This document shows positions 1-12,485 of a stretch of DNA of 64,000 bases, piece by piece. Source of the stretch: Callaeas wilsoni (taxonomy: Eukaryota; Chordata; Aves; Passeriformes; Callaeidae); assembly GCA_013398955.1 (NCBI GenBank), contig VWPU01012722.1:62001-126000 (forward strand), in the 5' to 3' direction. Positions within the stretch are counted from its first letter, which is position 1, and each line of letters begins with the position of its first letter. The notes under the pieces are model-generated. The model was not told where the DNA came from. It saw only the letters and a program-made list of their open reading frames with translations, and ran no database searches. The translations under genes and the position numbers were made by a program.

Positions 1-3000
1 GTAGCAAAAAGTACTCCTCAAGGGCATCAGGGCAACCTCAGCTCTCAAACTACTGTAGGACCTCATTGTGCACAGAGGGTGAAAAAAATGATAGCAAAGC
101 TGCCACTGGTTTAAGACAAAGAAAAAACTCGGCCAACAACAGATCCATGCCATCTAAAAATCTTACAGCACAAATCATATATTATCTGTATAACAAGAAT
201 GAAGACCTAATCCGATTTTGCTACAAGCTGCGCCTATGTTTCCAGCTAATCAAAATATTTCTAAGCCGGTCCTTAGATGTTAATATAATTTCTGCTGAAA
301 AACACAGTGATTGCTCTGTTTTTGTAATACATTCATCCCAAGGTTCGTTTGTCCATCTGTTAAGTACTTGCATATGTTTGTTTTAGGGGATCATGTGTAT
401 GTGTGTAGGTGACGGGAGAATTTCTACTGGTAGTTTTATTGCAGTTGAAACAGATAAACATATTTTCCTTAAAACCCTAGGCATGATTTATCACAAAGAT
501 TGTTTTGTTTACTAATGAATCCTCATAATGGCAGGGCTTGATGCTCATATTTTCCTTTTTTTCAGACATAGGAAGGTCTAATTTAATTGCTGCAACTATC
601 TAAGTCAAAGTTTGTAGTAATGGATAAAAATAATAAGGTGATGAGTTACTACATATTCATGAACTCTTAGTCCTGTGAACCAGTTAATAGTATCTTACCA
701 ACCTTGATAAAATTGATTAGAAGAAAAAAAAATAAGCACAGAATTTACTCTGGTTTGTGAATATTCTTACAAAGAAATCCAGTTCACGGGACAGCAACCA
801 CATACTAAAACAAAACAGTGATTCCAGGCTGACCTTAGTTTTCCCCAACTAAGTCCCATGAAGGCTTTGGGGACACGTGCATGAATAGGTGAGCATAGTA
901 CTGAGGAGAGGAAGGGAAGGAGATCTGTCTGTTCAAGCATAAGGAAAGGTCCTTGCTGCCCAGGAGGCAGCAGGAAAGCTCTTCTCAGTCTTGAAGCCAA
1001 TAGGATAGCTGCCACTAGAGAGATTGAAACAACTGTGGGAAGACAGTGGAAGGATGTGTCTGGCACAGATGACCACATTCTGGTTTTGAAGTTATTCTTC
1101 TTGCATGGGAAACTTTGTGCAATTTCAAGGGAAAACTCAGACCCTATAATATTGAGAACCACTTAGTAGCTACACACTTGTGCCAGCAGATGAGAAACTC
1201 ATTCCTCCCTGTGCCTTGGGAAGAACTGCCTGAGTAAGTTCTCCAACTGTGCAGTCTGGCTTGCCATAGACACAGCTCTAGCTCTGCAGGGAGAGGATTC
1301 GATAAACTTTCCCGTGAAAAAAAACAGGGAGCTTCGCAGGAAATCAAGAAAATGATCGGGAGTTTGGGAGTTTAATGGATGAAGCAGGAGTGGTCCTCTC
1401 CCCCTGGCAAGCAGAGGAAAGGAAGGGAGGGCAGGGAAGCTCTGTGATCCTCTCAGCAGAGCAGTGAATCTAAACTAACAAGCAAAGAAAAAATTCAATG
1501 AAAACACGTGCTGGTGCCTGCATCATTATTGTCCTAAGCTACCTCATGCTTTGCCAAAAACCCTTTGCCCTCATCTCCAGGAGCTTTGTTCACACAGATA
1601 GAGTATAAATAAAATTCCTGGATAGACAAATATCCACATTGTCCTCGGGTGACTTTTAAAATATGTCTTTTGTACAAAGAAACTAACATTTTTTAAAGCT
1701 TTTTGGACCCATTCCTTCTGCAAACATAGAATACCTACGATGCTTTGTAGTACAGTTAGCTTGGTTAATGTTTTTTCATAAGGAATTCTAGCAGGAACCA
1801 CCATTACAGAAGGAACTTAGTTCTTTGAACTGCTCTAAATAATATAAGTTTCACTTTCATCCCAAGAAGTGTTAAGGATGCACAAAAACACACAGGGAAT
1901 TTTGTGCTAGCACCACTGATTATATTACTTTCAAAAGAGAAATAAAATCTTACCCTGAAGCTCAGAATTATTAGAGTGAACAGCCAGAATCTATTATACT
2001 ATAGAAATATCACACAGAGAGCATTCATGAAAGAATTCGCCAGTCAACTTGCTATGGTACGAAGCTCTTCATTTTGTACATATTGTCTCGTTACTTACTT
2101 TCCTCCTTATTAATGATGAAGTCATAATATGTGGCTAAATTAAAAGTCTTTCTGCTGTAACAGAGAAAAGCATTCCAAAATTCATCTGCTGAGTCTTAGC
2201 TACACTGCAGTTCTGCAACAGATTTTAGCTGGTGGAGGTGCAGGTTCCTGGTGTTGAGGTTGGCTTCTTCCTTCATGCCAGCATTAGCCCCACACTGCCA
2301 TGACATGAGCCAGATTGGGAAACTGTTCCGGATAAAAAACAGTTTTCACCCCTGGTCTCCTCTTGCTGGATTAACTTGGAGCCAGACACTTCTATCACCT
2401 GTCAGCACAAAGGAGGCCACAGGAACACTTAGCCAAGAAGGAGACTTCTACTGGAAACCGACAGATTGACAAGGGATCCTTGTCAACACCTTGACATCCT
2501 TGACATCAAGGGATCATGAAATTCAACACAAGCTTTCCAAGCTTGGGAAAATAAACAAAATGCCCTCCTCATACCAGGGCAGCCTGGAGAGCACCCAGTG
2601 AGTGTCAGCACAGACATCCACTGCTCTTGTTACAACACTCCACCACTCTGGAGAGGTTGGGCCAGACCTTTGTAAGGGACCAAAGTGCACTCCAGTACTT
2701 CTGAGATGTCACCATTCCAATCAATATGTGCACTCTTTAGCACCATTAAAACCTCTTCATCCAGCCAGGTCTATCGCCTCCTTGCACAATGCTGTTAACG
2801 TTATTTTTTTTTAAGAGTTGCATTAAAAATGTTACAACTAACACAAAAGGCGCTTTACCATCACTCCCTCTGCGCAGTCATGCCCCAAGGACTATGTGTC
2901 ACTCTGTCTGAGCTCCCCGTCACATTTCAAAGGAACATTTTCATTAGTTCCTGGGTGACTCAGGAACCTAATTCGTGTTTTAGAAGCAACTTGGGAACTA

Positions 3001-6000
3001 AAATTTCAGCTAAAATCCCAGGAAATTGACTCTCAGTCACTGACACTTTTGCATGCAGTCCCATATGGTTTTGTTCTTAATTTGTCTAGAATATAATAGA
3101 AGTAAATTAGGCACTAAGGAATTGTGCCTTATAGAGATGCTTGTATTCTTATGCAGACTATGTAAAAACAAAACAGGCTTCAAGTTCTGTATTCCTCAAG
3201 GAAAAATAAATCTGTGAGACCTCTGAGAAACCCATTGTCTTTTCCCAAGCTCTAGGACCCAAGAGCACTTGCTAGGCACTAGTTCATGCCTTGCCTCCAC
3301 ATCTGGACAAGATGTACAGAGTTTCCATCTCTTCTTTTAAATAGTAAGGAAAGCCTGGCACGCCAGCTGAAAGGCAGCCCTGAAACACTCTGATCTTCCC
3401 TTCAGGCAAGGCACATTACAGCTAACATCCCCTCAGAAACACAGATAAAGCTTTGGCAAAAGCAGGACAGAATTTGTTTTACAATTATTAGGCCGATTGC
3501 CTCTTTCCCCTCTGTACAACTTGCCTTAGTTGAACATAAGAGTAAATCTTCCCATTGTCAGCTGTTTTAAAAATGCCTTTCTATGTTTTTCAGCCTGTTC
3601 GAGTTTTTTGTTAATTCTACCATCTTTGTATCTCGTTGTTCAAAAATTTAGTTTCTAAAGAAAAACACACAAAAACCCCCATCTGAACCTGAAGTGTTCC
3701 TTCTTGCTACCTCTACTTAATGCATGGTGGCTAAAAAAATTAATTTTCCTTTTTTTTTTCTTCTTCTTTCTTTTTATTTTTGGTAATGAGCATGAAGTAT
3801 TCCAAAGGCTACTAAAGCCAGTGGAATTTTTCGCACCAGCTTTGATGGGTTCAGATCAGCCTCAGAGCACTTAAATTCATGTCATATTTTCAATTCTCTC
3901 CTGCTCAGGCTGCTTCTCATGTGGAGATGAGCTGAAATAGAAGTAAGCCCATTAACCATTCTTCTTCCAGACCTCCTCAATACAGTCAGAACTTTGTCAT
4001 GATTTTAAATACCACATTTATGGCCCTGATCTACTTTTTTATTATTACTTAACCTTTTGGATGTGCCTGAGTTCACACAGTCAGGGACGTGCTCTTCAAA
4101 GATAAACAAATTGCTAGAGAACTAAGCAATACAGGAAATTCACGTGCTTCACTACTGAATTAAAGGGTGGTAGGCCGAAAAAGTCATTAGTTTTAGTGAC
4201 CACAGTGGGTTTTATATAGAAGAAAGGTTTCGTTCCCTAAATTGGCTCACATGTTATTGCTAATGAATGTCTAACAAAGATTCTTCTCTATAAAATGTGA
4301 TCATTTTACACAGGAGATTTATCAGTCGAATTCTTGGAGAGATTGAGGCATTGGAGTCTTTTAAAAGTCCATTTTTTCAAGTCTCTACTCCACATACTGC
4401 TTTTATGACCTAAAAAGCAAAGGGACTCCACATGCTGTAGGGTTCAATTGAAATTATTGTTGGAAGGTAGGAATACAACAGTAGGACTGTATTCATCACA
4501 AGAGTTACACTTTTTGTTGCTAGAGCTCAAGAAAAGTCCATAAGGATCAGAGTTGCAAGCCAGCTCTTTCATTTGCTCATTCTTTGTGCCACACTTTGTC
4601 TCTCCCTCTCTGGCGTTAAGAGGGTCACTTGGTGCAGGCAGCTCTCACGCACACTCGCCCTGCTAAAAGTTTTCTGGCAATTTGTTCAAAGGCTTCCATG
4701 TCTTGTTAAAATGCTAAGGCACGTACAGCCAGCCTGTTTCTCATAAGCAGGAGCTCAGAGGGCCATGAGGTGCACGCTGGGGCACCTGTGGGAAGGGGGA
4801 ATTCGCATCACCCGCTTTTGGAATTTAGGGTGGGTGCAGTTCCTGTGGTCAGGGCCATCAGCTCCCTCTGTGTTCAGCAGAGAGAGCTGGGCACCTCTGA
4901 AGGGCAAGTGTCAGCATCTACATCAAATACTCTTCCTTTAGCACAAAGTATAGGAAATCTTTTCCTTGACTGAAGACCAAACAAGCCTTTCAAAATCCCC
5001 TTGGCAGGCTGCATGCCTACAAGCCTTAGCATTATCCAACAATAATAAACACAAACACAGAGAAGAGGAACCAGGTGGCCACAAGCCATACGGAATGAAG
5101 CAGCAGGCCACATCAGACCTCCTGCCGTATGCTCTGTACTGAGGCAGGAAAGGTATAAATACCTTGCTCTTCATGCAGTGTACCACAGCACTCTGGCAAA
5201 GGAGTCTTGGGTATTAACAAGAGGGCTGTGCTACCATCGATAATAGCAGCAGAGTGAGAAAAGAGGAAAAGGAGTAGACAAAAGAAATCATACTTCGATG
5301 CCAAATATTTGTAGCTGCGCTCACTCAGGACTAGCAGCTCTGTACTTTCAAAGCTGCCCTGGGGAAGGCAGCAGTTTGCAGCTGCTGTAGTTATTAGGCA
5401 AAAGGCACTGGGCATTGGGTTTCTCTTCCATGGGACACTGAGATTTAAGTTTAACGCATGTGCAGTTTTTAGCAGCAATCCCATCAGCCACCCAGCATCC
5501 CAACACGCAAGATGACATCTTAACACAGATTGTCATCCTGCAGTTGTGTGGAAGTGAAGGGGGCACTGTCTAAGCACTGCCAGGAATGGTCAGGCAATCT
5601 GTATACAGGTCAAATTAAAATGGGGCCAGCATAGCCCTGATTAGGCAAATACACAAGATGATGCCCCTGTAGGTCTCTTCCAGTGCTGCTCTGGTGTATG
5701 TGAGCTGTTGCTGAGGAGCAGCAGCTCCCACCTTACACCTCTACATCCAAGTGAGCTCCTGTGTCTCACCTGCTCTACAGCCCAGGTAAGGTACTGACCA
5801 TGTGCCGGATGTCCAGCTGCACTCAAGGAGATTGGGAGGGCACACAGCCCTACCTACAAACATGAAGCTGTAGGAGCCAGCCAGAGGAGCACATGAAAGG
5901 TGGCATGTGTGAAACCTTTTAGATGGGCATAGTTCATAACAACTTTAGCTATGTCACGACTAGCAACTGAGACCGGCATAAGCCAACCTGCATCCATTCC

Positions 6001-6700
6001 CACCCTCCAGAGCACTATAGCCTTCTGCAGATCCACTCTGAGAAACTGCCTCTGTGCTGTGCTGACTCCTAAACTGTGCCCAGCTCCTGTCTGGGCACCT
6101 GACAGACCAAAACTGTGCCAGAACTTCCTGACTCAGTAGAATGGATGACAAGAGCCTGGAGAAGAAAGATACTGCAGTGTGCAGATATCACCTCCATACT
6201 TGCATTTCCTGATTTTTTTTTCCCCTCAATAATAGTACTTATAACACTTTTGTTTGTTTTGACAGACACAAACCATCTGTGTGTTAAACCAGAACATTTG
6301 ATTTTAAAAAAAGAAGAAATCATTATCAAAGCAAATAGTCTTCAGCAAAATGACAGTCCTTTTTGCCTCTTAACCTGCTGTTGTTTGCCTTGTAAGTGCT
6401 GTTGGATACCATTAATGAGTCTTTGGATTACAGGAAGAGAGGTTAAGAGCAGGAGGCAGCTTATTTTCAGAGACCTAGTCCAGCCTATATCCATTAAGGA
6501 TGTAAGACAGGAGAGAAAAGGGACTGTTGCTCATGAACACATGCTACACACTTTTCTTTTTGAAACTTACTTTGTAATCATTTTCTTGGCTCTCTCCCGC
6601 TCATTTAACCTCATCTGCCTGCCTTTAAATTCATGGAACAGATTTGTATTGCCTTGGACTCTGTGCAATTGGCTGTTGCAATATTCTTGGACTTTGTCTT
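1..6700. other. No gene supported; non-coding sequence
   Basis: The stretch is AT-rich and has many short chance reading frames on both strands. None has a convincing acceptor and donor pair together with a protein-like reading. It contains a T-rich run near 3.75-3.78 kb and a short inverted repeat at 2.47 kb (listed separately). I read it as intron or intergenic DNA. A small exon without an obvious reading frame could be missed by eye. Confidence 0.5.
2466..2486. repeat. Short inverted repeat, 8-base arms
   Basis: The arms ttgacaag and cttgtcaa are perfect reverse complements separated by five bases (ggatc). Just downstream, cttgacatc and its variants are repeated, followed by a further caagggatc. 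This looks like local slippage or duplication. No function can be inferred. Confidence 0.6.
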
Positions 6701-6715
6701 TTTTTTTTTTTTTTA

Positions 6716-7245
6716 TAAAAACATTTGATACCATTAATCATATTGCCATATGTAATAAATTGGCTGCCTGTGGTACATTGCCTCAAACTGTCACATGGTT
6801 CCAATCACAGCTCTGCCAACTGAAAGTGGTTGTTGGAAAGTCTGACTCTTCCTCTCCGGCGTGCCGACTGCGGGGTCCGCAGGGCTCAGTCCTGTGTGCG
6901 CCGTACATTAAAGACCTGCCGGCTGCCTCGCGGCACAGGGGCCAGGACTTACAAGTATGCACATGTTTGCAAGTGCTGCTGTACATAAGCAATAATCTGC
7001 TTGATATCAAAGCCACATCCTTACGCAGGCAGTTTTCTGACAGCATTTGCGAGGTTTGAAGGCTAATTCGGTACATCTCTAATTTGCAGCTTAAGTATCT
7101 GCCAGAGTGAAAGGTGCAGGAGTGGGGGGGAAGTATTAAATTTAGCTGTGTAAAATAATTCAGGGAACAAGAACACTGCTCCTGTGATTTGGCTTTTGCG
7201 ACTGTCATGGCTCTTGTCAAATCACAGCTGGAATGCTGTGGATTT
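6716..7245 (+). mobile_element. Ancient LINE relic with reverse transcriptase motifs (CR1/L2/L3 clade)
   Basis: The region lies inside an open frame running from 6115 to 7059. From about 6724 the translation reads FDTINH, then KLAACG, then WFQSQL and VVVG, then RGPQGSVL at about 6871-6894, then YIKDLPA. This matches the order of palm-domain motifs in non-LTR reverse transcriptases: F-D-x-I-x-H, VPQGSVLGP and I-N-D-L. Further on, in a different frame, 7198-7240 reads MALVKSQLECC, which resembles the later LVxxxLEYC segment of CR1-like ORF2. The YADD catalytic segment is not recognisable and frames are broken, so the copy is dead. The clade is uncertain; CR1, L2 and L3 share these motifs. The part of the frame upstream of 6716 shows no such homology and contains a poly-T run. 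Confidence 0.65.
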
Positions 7246-7579
7246 ATAAGAACAATAGAGTTATTGGGGGGAGGAGGTGGGGAGAAAGGAATAAAATGCT
7301 ATTTGTAGCTCTTCAGCTAACACTTTGACACAGGTTCTTTGGATCTTTCTAAGCAGGCATGGACAGACTGGTTTAAATAGAAAAGAACCTTGAAACACCA
7401 CAACTCCTGATTCTTTACTGAAGACTGTCTTGATTTTTTGCTCAGAGAAGTGAAAAAGAGTCTATTGACTATAGAGAACGGTACAGAAAAACATCGGTAG
7501 TTTTGAATATTGTGAAGTGTCTTTCTACATGTCAGCTGAATGTGGGGAAGGAAAAGGACACTACCATAATGAAATAATT

Positions 7580-8040
7580 AATTATAAAATTGTTTGGGTT
7601 GGAAACAGCTTTAGAGATCATTCTGTTCCAATTTTCATGGCAATGGGCAGGAACATCTCCTACTAGACCAAGCTGCCCAAAGCCCAATCCGACCTGACCT
7701 TGAACACTTCGGTCATGGAGTACTCACAACTTCTCTGGGCAACACATTCCCATGCTTCCCCACCCTCATAGCTAAGAATTTATTCCTAATATCTAATCTA
7801 AATGTGCCCTCTTTCAATTTAAAACCATTTCCCCCTCTCCTACCAATTTCTCTTGTAAAACACCCCTCTCCAGCTCTCTTGCAGGCCCCCTTTAGGTACT
7901 GGAAGGCTGCTTTAAGGTCTTCCCAGAACTTTCTCTTTTACTGGCTGAATAACCCCAACTCTCAGCTTGTCTTCATAGGAGAGGTGCTCCAGCCCTCTGA
8001 TCATCTTCACGGCCTCCTCTGAACCCACTCCAACAGGTCA
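7580..8040 (-). mobile_element. CR1 LINE fragment, 3' part, antisense
   Basis: The plus strand reads through the familiar antisense 3' region of avian CR1. It starts with ttgtttgggttggaaacagc at the element's 3' end and passes gagatcattctgttccaa. It continues through tgcccaaagcccaatccgac, ctgggcaacacattcccatg and ctggctgaataaccccaact, and ends near gatcatcttcacggcctcct. It therefore lies on the minus strand, truncated at its 5' end like most CR1 copies. The open frame at 7804-8022 is a shadow of this element. Numerous substitutions against the canonical family indicate an old insertion. Confidence 0.9.
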
Positions 8041-10410
8041 CTATCATTTATATTATTTTAGAGTCCCAGTCATGGATCAGGGCCCCACTGAATTAATTAT
8101 GATGGAAAGGCAGAACAAAGACAGCCTCTGTGCTTAGAAGATCTTAGTCTGGTCTCCAGGTTCACTGAGATTGTTCTCCTCTCTCAAACCTTCCAATTCC
8201 TGCCAGCTCTTAGTTGAAGAAAATACAGATACCTCTACAGATGTAGGCAAGGTGTAAAAGAGCACCATGGGGACACGTGTTCTCGCAGATCCTTGATCAG
8301 ACCAAGAAAAAGAAGCCAAATGGAGAAAAGAAAATACTTGGAGAGAGCAAACAGTCCTCTGGCACCCAGATACTCAGGTTCTCTGGATCAAGGAAGGGTG
8401 CCAGCAGTAGTGATGCTGCAGTGATGTAAAAGGCAAAATGTACCTCTAGACAGAGCATATACATAGAACCCTGATGCATTCATATTCCAAGGCCCAGCCA
8501 GCTTTGTGCTACTTTGTTTTATCTATGAACCTATCTAGGACGAATAATTAGAAAAGTAAATCTTGCCATTTTATTACTGTGCTCACGTAATGAGCTGATG
8601 GGACATTATAACCCCAATGCTGGAAGAAAATGATGATTGAAAGCTCAGCAACATGAGAAACTCTGGACTCATGGGAGCTGCTATTCAGCACTGGACTTTG
8701 GTCCTGAAGTCCTTTACTTCACTCATATACACAAACAGGCACTTAAGTGTGAGCCAAATGCAAAATGAGCATGAGAATTCAAATTCTCAAAGAAAAAATA
8801 TCTTATCTCCTCTGATGCATTTTTTCCAAGAAACAGCTTTTTTTTTTTTTCCTCCAAAAAATTCCTCAGCTTTGCTTGATCTATTTTTCTTACAAGATAT
8901 CTCAAGTTATTGTCTCACAGGCTTTTCTTTCCTCGGTAGTTACTCTGAGAGCATTGTTCCTCAGAGGTCTTGATCTTTCAGACCTTTCTACCTGTGTTTA
9001 ACTCAACATGTGATAAAAATCCCAGTTGTAGAATCATTTGTGAAAAACAGACAAGTATGCACAAAAATGCTTACAGGATCTCAGATTCACAAGGAAAAAC
9101 TAAATAGTTGTCAAATTGAAAATGCACAATACTGAATCATGCTGTCAAAAAGCTGACACCTCTACAAAGCTTGGTATCTTACTACCTACTGGTGACATTT
9201 ATGAGGGGTTTTATTTTATTAAAAAAAAAAATATAATGTTTCACGAGCCTGAAAACTAAAGCTCTTGAAAGACTTCATGAAACATTGCCAGGCTGACTTT
9301 CATGAACATATCACTTTCTGAAATTTATATAATCAAGGGCATAATTTTAGAGGTGTCTGTAGATGCCTTACAGTATTTCAGTTATAACAAGAAGACAATA
9401 GTTTAAATTCTGCATCGTACCCTGCAGTACCTTCACAGAGCAGGCTTGTCAGGTGAATTGAGCTATGCGTACTTCCAATACTGTTTTGATGTAATATAGA
9501 CCAAATAAAAGACACTATTAGCTTCGGCTGGGGAAATATTTCCATTTTTTGGTCTAGAGGCCTTAAAGGACCTGAGTGCAAAACCTCCAAGTATTTCTGG
9601 AAACACCCAAGTAGAAAATAACACACATCACGAAGGGATATGCAACAACTGCTATGCTGCATAGTCCCAATGGTTTTTTACCAAATTCTTGACTACTACT
9701 GCACGAGGTGGTTTCAAAGATTTGCCAAATGCCTTTCTGACAGGTAAAGAAAAAATTCAGCAAAGTCTTAAAAACAAACAAACAAAAACCCAAACCAACA
9801 AACCACACATGCAGGGAAAAAAAACCACACAACTTAAAATTTTATGTGATTTGCTCTAGAAAGCTTAAAAGCTCAGTTATAAATCAAAGGAATGAGATTT
9901 AATTTGGGGCTCAAATGAAGAGGGAAGAAAGAGCAAGTCACATTCACCTTTCCCAGAAACAAATGGAATTACCATTCATCTTTTGATATTTTAATAGATA
10001 GCTAGAGCAGGGGAAAAAAAACCCAAACAAATAAAAAAACCAAAACAAACAATAAAGCCACCCCTCTAATTAGCAGACTCTGCAAATTGCTCTGACTAAA
10101 GCAGCAGCCCTTTCTCAATTTGAACAATTGCATAAAGCAGAAGCTGCCTGATTCTCTTTAGTGTAACTTTACACACATGTGACATTTACCTCATATATAC
10201 AGCCTCCAGTGTGAAAGGAGGAGACTGACTCAGGAGTAGGCATATGCCTAGTTTCAAGCTTGTAGGCATATTAAGTAAAGTCAGGAAGCCTTTAGAGGTT
10301 AGGTGCTTCATTTACCAGTACATTGCATAAGAACACAAGTGTCTGCAGAATCTCCATAACATGGACTCTCTTGTTTCCCTTGACTGAGGGCAAACCTCAA
10401 AGCAGTCCAC
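8041..10410. other. No gene supported; A-rich tracts
   Basis: No exon could be supported here. Runs of aaac-type low-complexity sequence lie at about 9767-9800 and 10013-10056. The remaining open frames are short, without credible splice sites. Confidence 0.45.
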
Positions 10411-10414
10411 AGCC

Positions 10415-10690
10415 CTTCTCTCTGGTTACCAGTGACAGGAGCTGAGGGAACAGCAGGAAGTTGTGCCAGGGGACATATAGGTTAGATACAGGAAAAGTTT
10501 CTTCACCCAGAGGGGTTGAGCACTGGAACAGGCTCCCCAGGGAAGTGGTCACCGCACCAGCCTGACAGAGTTCAAGAAGCATTTGGAACAATAGAGAAGA
10601 ACAATATTGTCAGGCACCTGGTATGATTTGTGGGGCCTTTCCCTGCCAGGAGTTGGACTTCGATGATCCTGATGGATCAGGTTCCTGAAG
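10415..10690 (+). mobile_element. CR1 LINE fragment, 3' part, sense
   Basis: Recognised by the CR1 ORF2-end and 3' UTR signature in order: ggttagatacaggaaaagtt, ttcttcacccagaggggttg, agcactggaacaggctcccc, agggaagtggtcaccgcacc, agttcaagaagcatttgga, then gttggacttcgatgatcctg. The encoded end resembles the CR1 RLFSQ...ALEQAP...GSG/VTVP...FKKHL tail. The extreme 3' end is degraded. It is 5' truncated. The minus-strand frame at 10397-10591 is antisense to this element and is not a gene. Confidence 0.85.
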
Positions 10691-11407
10691 TATAGCCATT
10701 TTGCAGTAACCATGCACTAGCATATCACAGCTAGGCTAAAGTATATATTCCTAAAATCTTGCCCTTAACTAAATAAAGGAAAAATGTCTAAGCCAAAATG
10801 TCTCAGCTGAGAAATCCAAATCATTATTTTCAGCTACACACCATCTCAAAAAAAGAAATGAAAAATTTGATAACATCCACAGAACACTTTTTTTTTTGTT
10901 TTCATTTTTAATTCATGACAACTTAAGAGCTAAAGGGTGTGAGACTTTTTAAGCAGGTTGTGCTCTAGCTTTCTCACATTATCATACATAAATGCTTATT
11001 TATATATGAATAATCCAATGTATGCACTAGAATACAATTTTTAGATTTAGAGCAAGTTAAAGAAAACACAAAAAACCCAAACCCTCTAGGCCTTTATAGA
11101 GTAAATTAAAGCATTTAGTGAAAGGAAACACTGGCATATACAATGGCTTTGAATTTCAAATACCTTTCAAGAAGTTATTAAATAGAGACTCTGCTGCTGA
11201 GAAATAAAAAGAAATATGGCTATGTTTTGCCTCTGTCTCTTAAAGTTGCAAAAGAAATAATCATTACATTAGCTTAGACTCAAAGTACTTTTTCCATTTT
11301 TAATGCCTCATGATTACTAAATATTTTTAAGTTCCTGAAGAAGGCAGCAGCACATATGAAGGAGACAAAACTGGAATGCAAATAACTTTCTAGCTGTCTG
11401 TCAATCT

Positions 11408-11555
11408 AAGAGGAATACACTGAGCTTTATTCTATTTGAACCTTCATGGCTTTTCTGCAGGCTTCAGCCTGTATTAGGATAAATTGTGCACATGATGACA
11501 GGCATTTGCATCTCCACAGATTTGGCTCCCAAATTCAAAACAGATGTGCCAAAGC
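11408..11555 (-). other. Predicted short 3' UTR with polyadenylation signal
   Basis: Downstream of the stop codon at 11556-11558 on the minus strand, the first canonical AATAAA occurs at 11431-11426 (TTTATT on the plus strand). This would give a 3' UTR of roughly 150 bases. The signal's position supports 11556-12028 being a true terminal exon. Longer alternative 3' UTRs are possible, because the sequence below 11400 stays AT-rich. The cleavage position is a guess. Confidence 0.35.
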
Positions 11556-12028
11556 TCAGAACCCTCTAAAATATCTTTCTACTGCCTCATGAAAAGTCTG
11601 GGCAGAATATTGCTTTCGTCTGCTTAAGGGAACCAGTGAATACTCCTCTGCAAAACTCCTGGGACCATCATCACTTCTAACACCAGCCCAAGAGGTGGCT
11701 GTCCCAGTGTACCCAATGCTGCCATCATTGTCTTCATCCACTGAAAATAATTCCCCTCTTACTGGAGAGGTCAAGCTGTCGTCTTCATCTAGGAGATCAT
11801 GTGGCAACACACGGCTCCTAGAAGGATGACCTTCTTCTAGTTCAGTCTTTGAACAAGCACAAGTACAGCCTCTGACCCAACACTGAGGAGGTTCTCGCCT
11901 CACCCAGTATCTGGCAGACCTAGCCATCATTCCCATAATATTTCCATCATCAGGCAGAGCAGGAATCCGAGAGCTTCCACCGTTACAGTGCGCACTCATA
12001 GGTGGGGCACGACTGCTAAATTTGTAGA
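11556..12028 (-). CDS. Terminal coding exon of an unrecognised protein
   Basis: On the minus strand a long pyrimidine tract ends in ctttcctctgcag directly before this exon, at 12029 and above. The frame is then open for 156 residues to a TGA. The split codon needs one base from the previous exon, which is a phase 1 intron. The product looks like real protein: a serine-rich start (SSRAPPMSAHCNGGSSR), then a cysteine cluster WVRGCTCACSK, two acidic stretches (LLDEDDS and FSVDEDND), and a basic and aromatic tail ending in AVERYFRGF. No membrane segment is visible inside the exon; the hydrophobic stretch further upstream in the same frame lies in the intron. I do not recognise the family, so no function is claimed. 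It looks like a cytoplasmic or disordered tail, but that is only inference. It joins in phase to the exon at 13628-13814. Confidence 0.55.
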
Positions 12029-12465
12029 CTGCAGAGGAAAGTAATAAAATTAGGTCAAGCAGAACAAAATAAAGAATCAAAGCCAAAAAAAAAAAGCTTG
12101 TGTCTGATTGTCTGTACATCACCTAATCACTAAATATTTTAAAGGTGTCTCATACGATTTTCCCCTTAGCCTCACCATAAGCCTTTGAGCAACTAAACTG
12201 ATTATCACAAGACTTAGCAGCATTTTTCCAAGGTCAGAATTAAGAATTAACCGCACTCCATTTTGCTGGCCTCTACTGTTGTGAAAACAGCCCTTCCTGT
12301 CTTCCCAGTAGGAGCAGAGAAACCTCATGCTTTCGTTAAGTAAGGCTGGAACTAAAGCCAGGGACAATGAACACAACACTCTTGGATTTCAGTGTTCTCC
12401 CAGCTCCATACAAACCATTGCAACAGTCCTGCAATCCATCTAGCGCACTAACTTTAACAGAAGAC

Positions 12466-12485
12466 AAAAAAAAAAAAAAAAAAAA
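12466..12485. repeat. Poly-A tract
   Basis: About twenty consecutive A residues sit inside the intron between the terminal exon and the 13.7 kb exon. It is not clearly attached to a recognisable SINE or processed pseudogene. Confidence 0.8.

Noticed and set aside
6115..6715. The first 200 codons of the 314-residue plus-strand frame as a protein-coding gene
   Set aside because: This part is hydrophobic and low-complexity, passes through a poly-T tract as a run of phenylalanines, and has no domain. Only the later part has homology, and that is to a LINE reverse transcriptase.
11900..12122. Extending the 11556 frame upstream to the ATG at 12122 as a single-exon gene
   Set aside because: The added residues are a hydrophobic translation of the pyrimidine tract and branch region. 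A strong acceptor at 12029 explains the sequence better.
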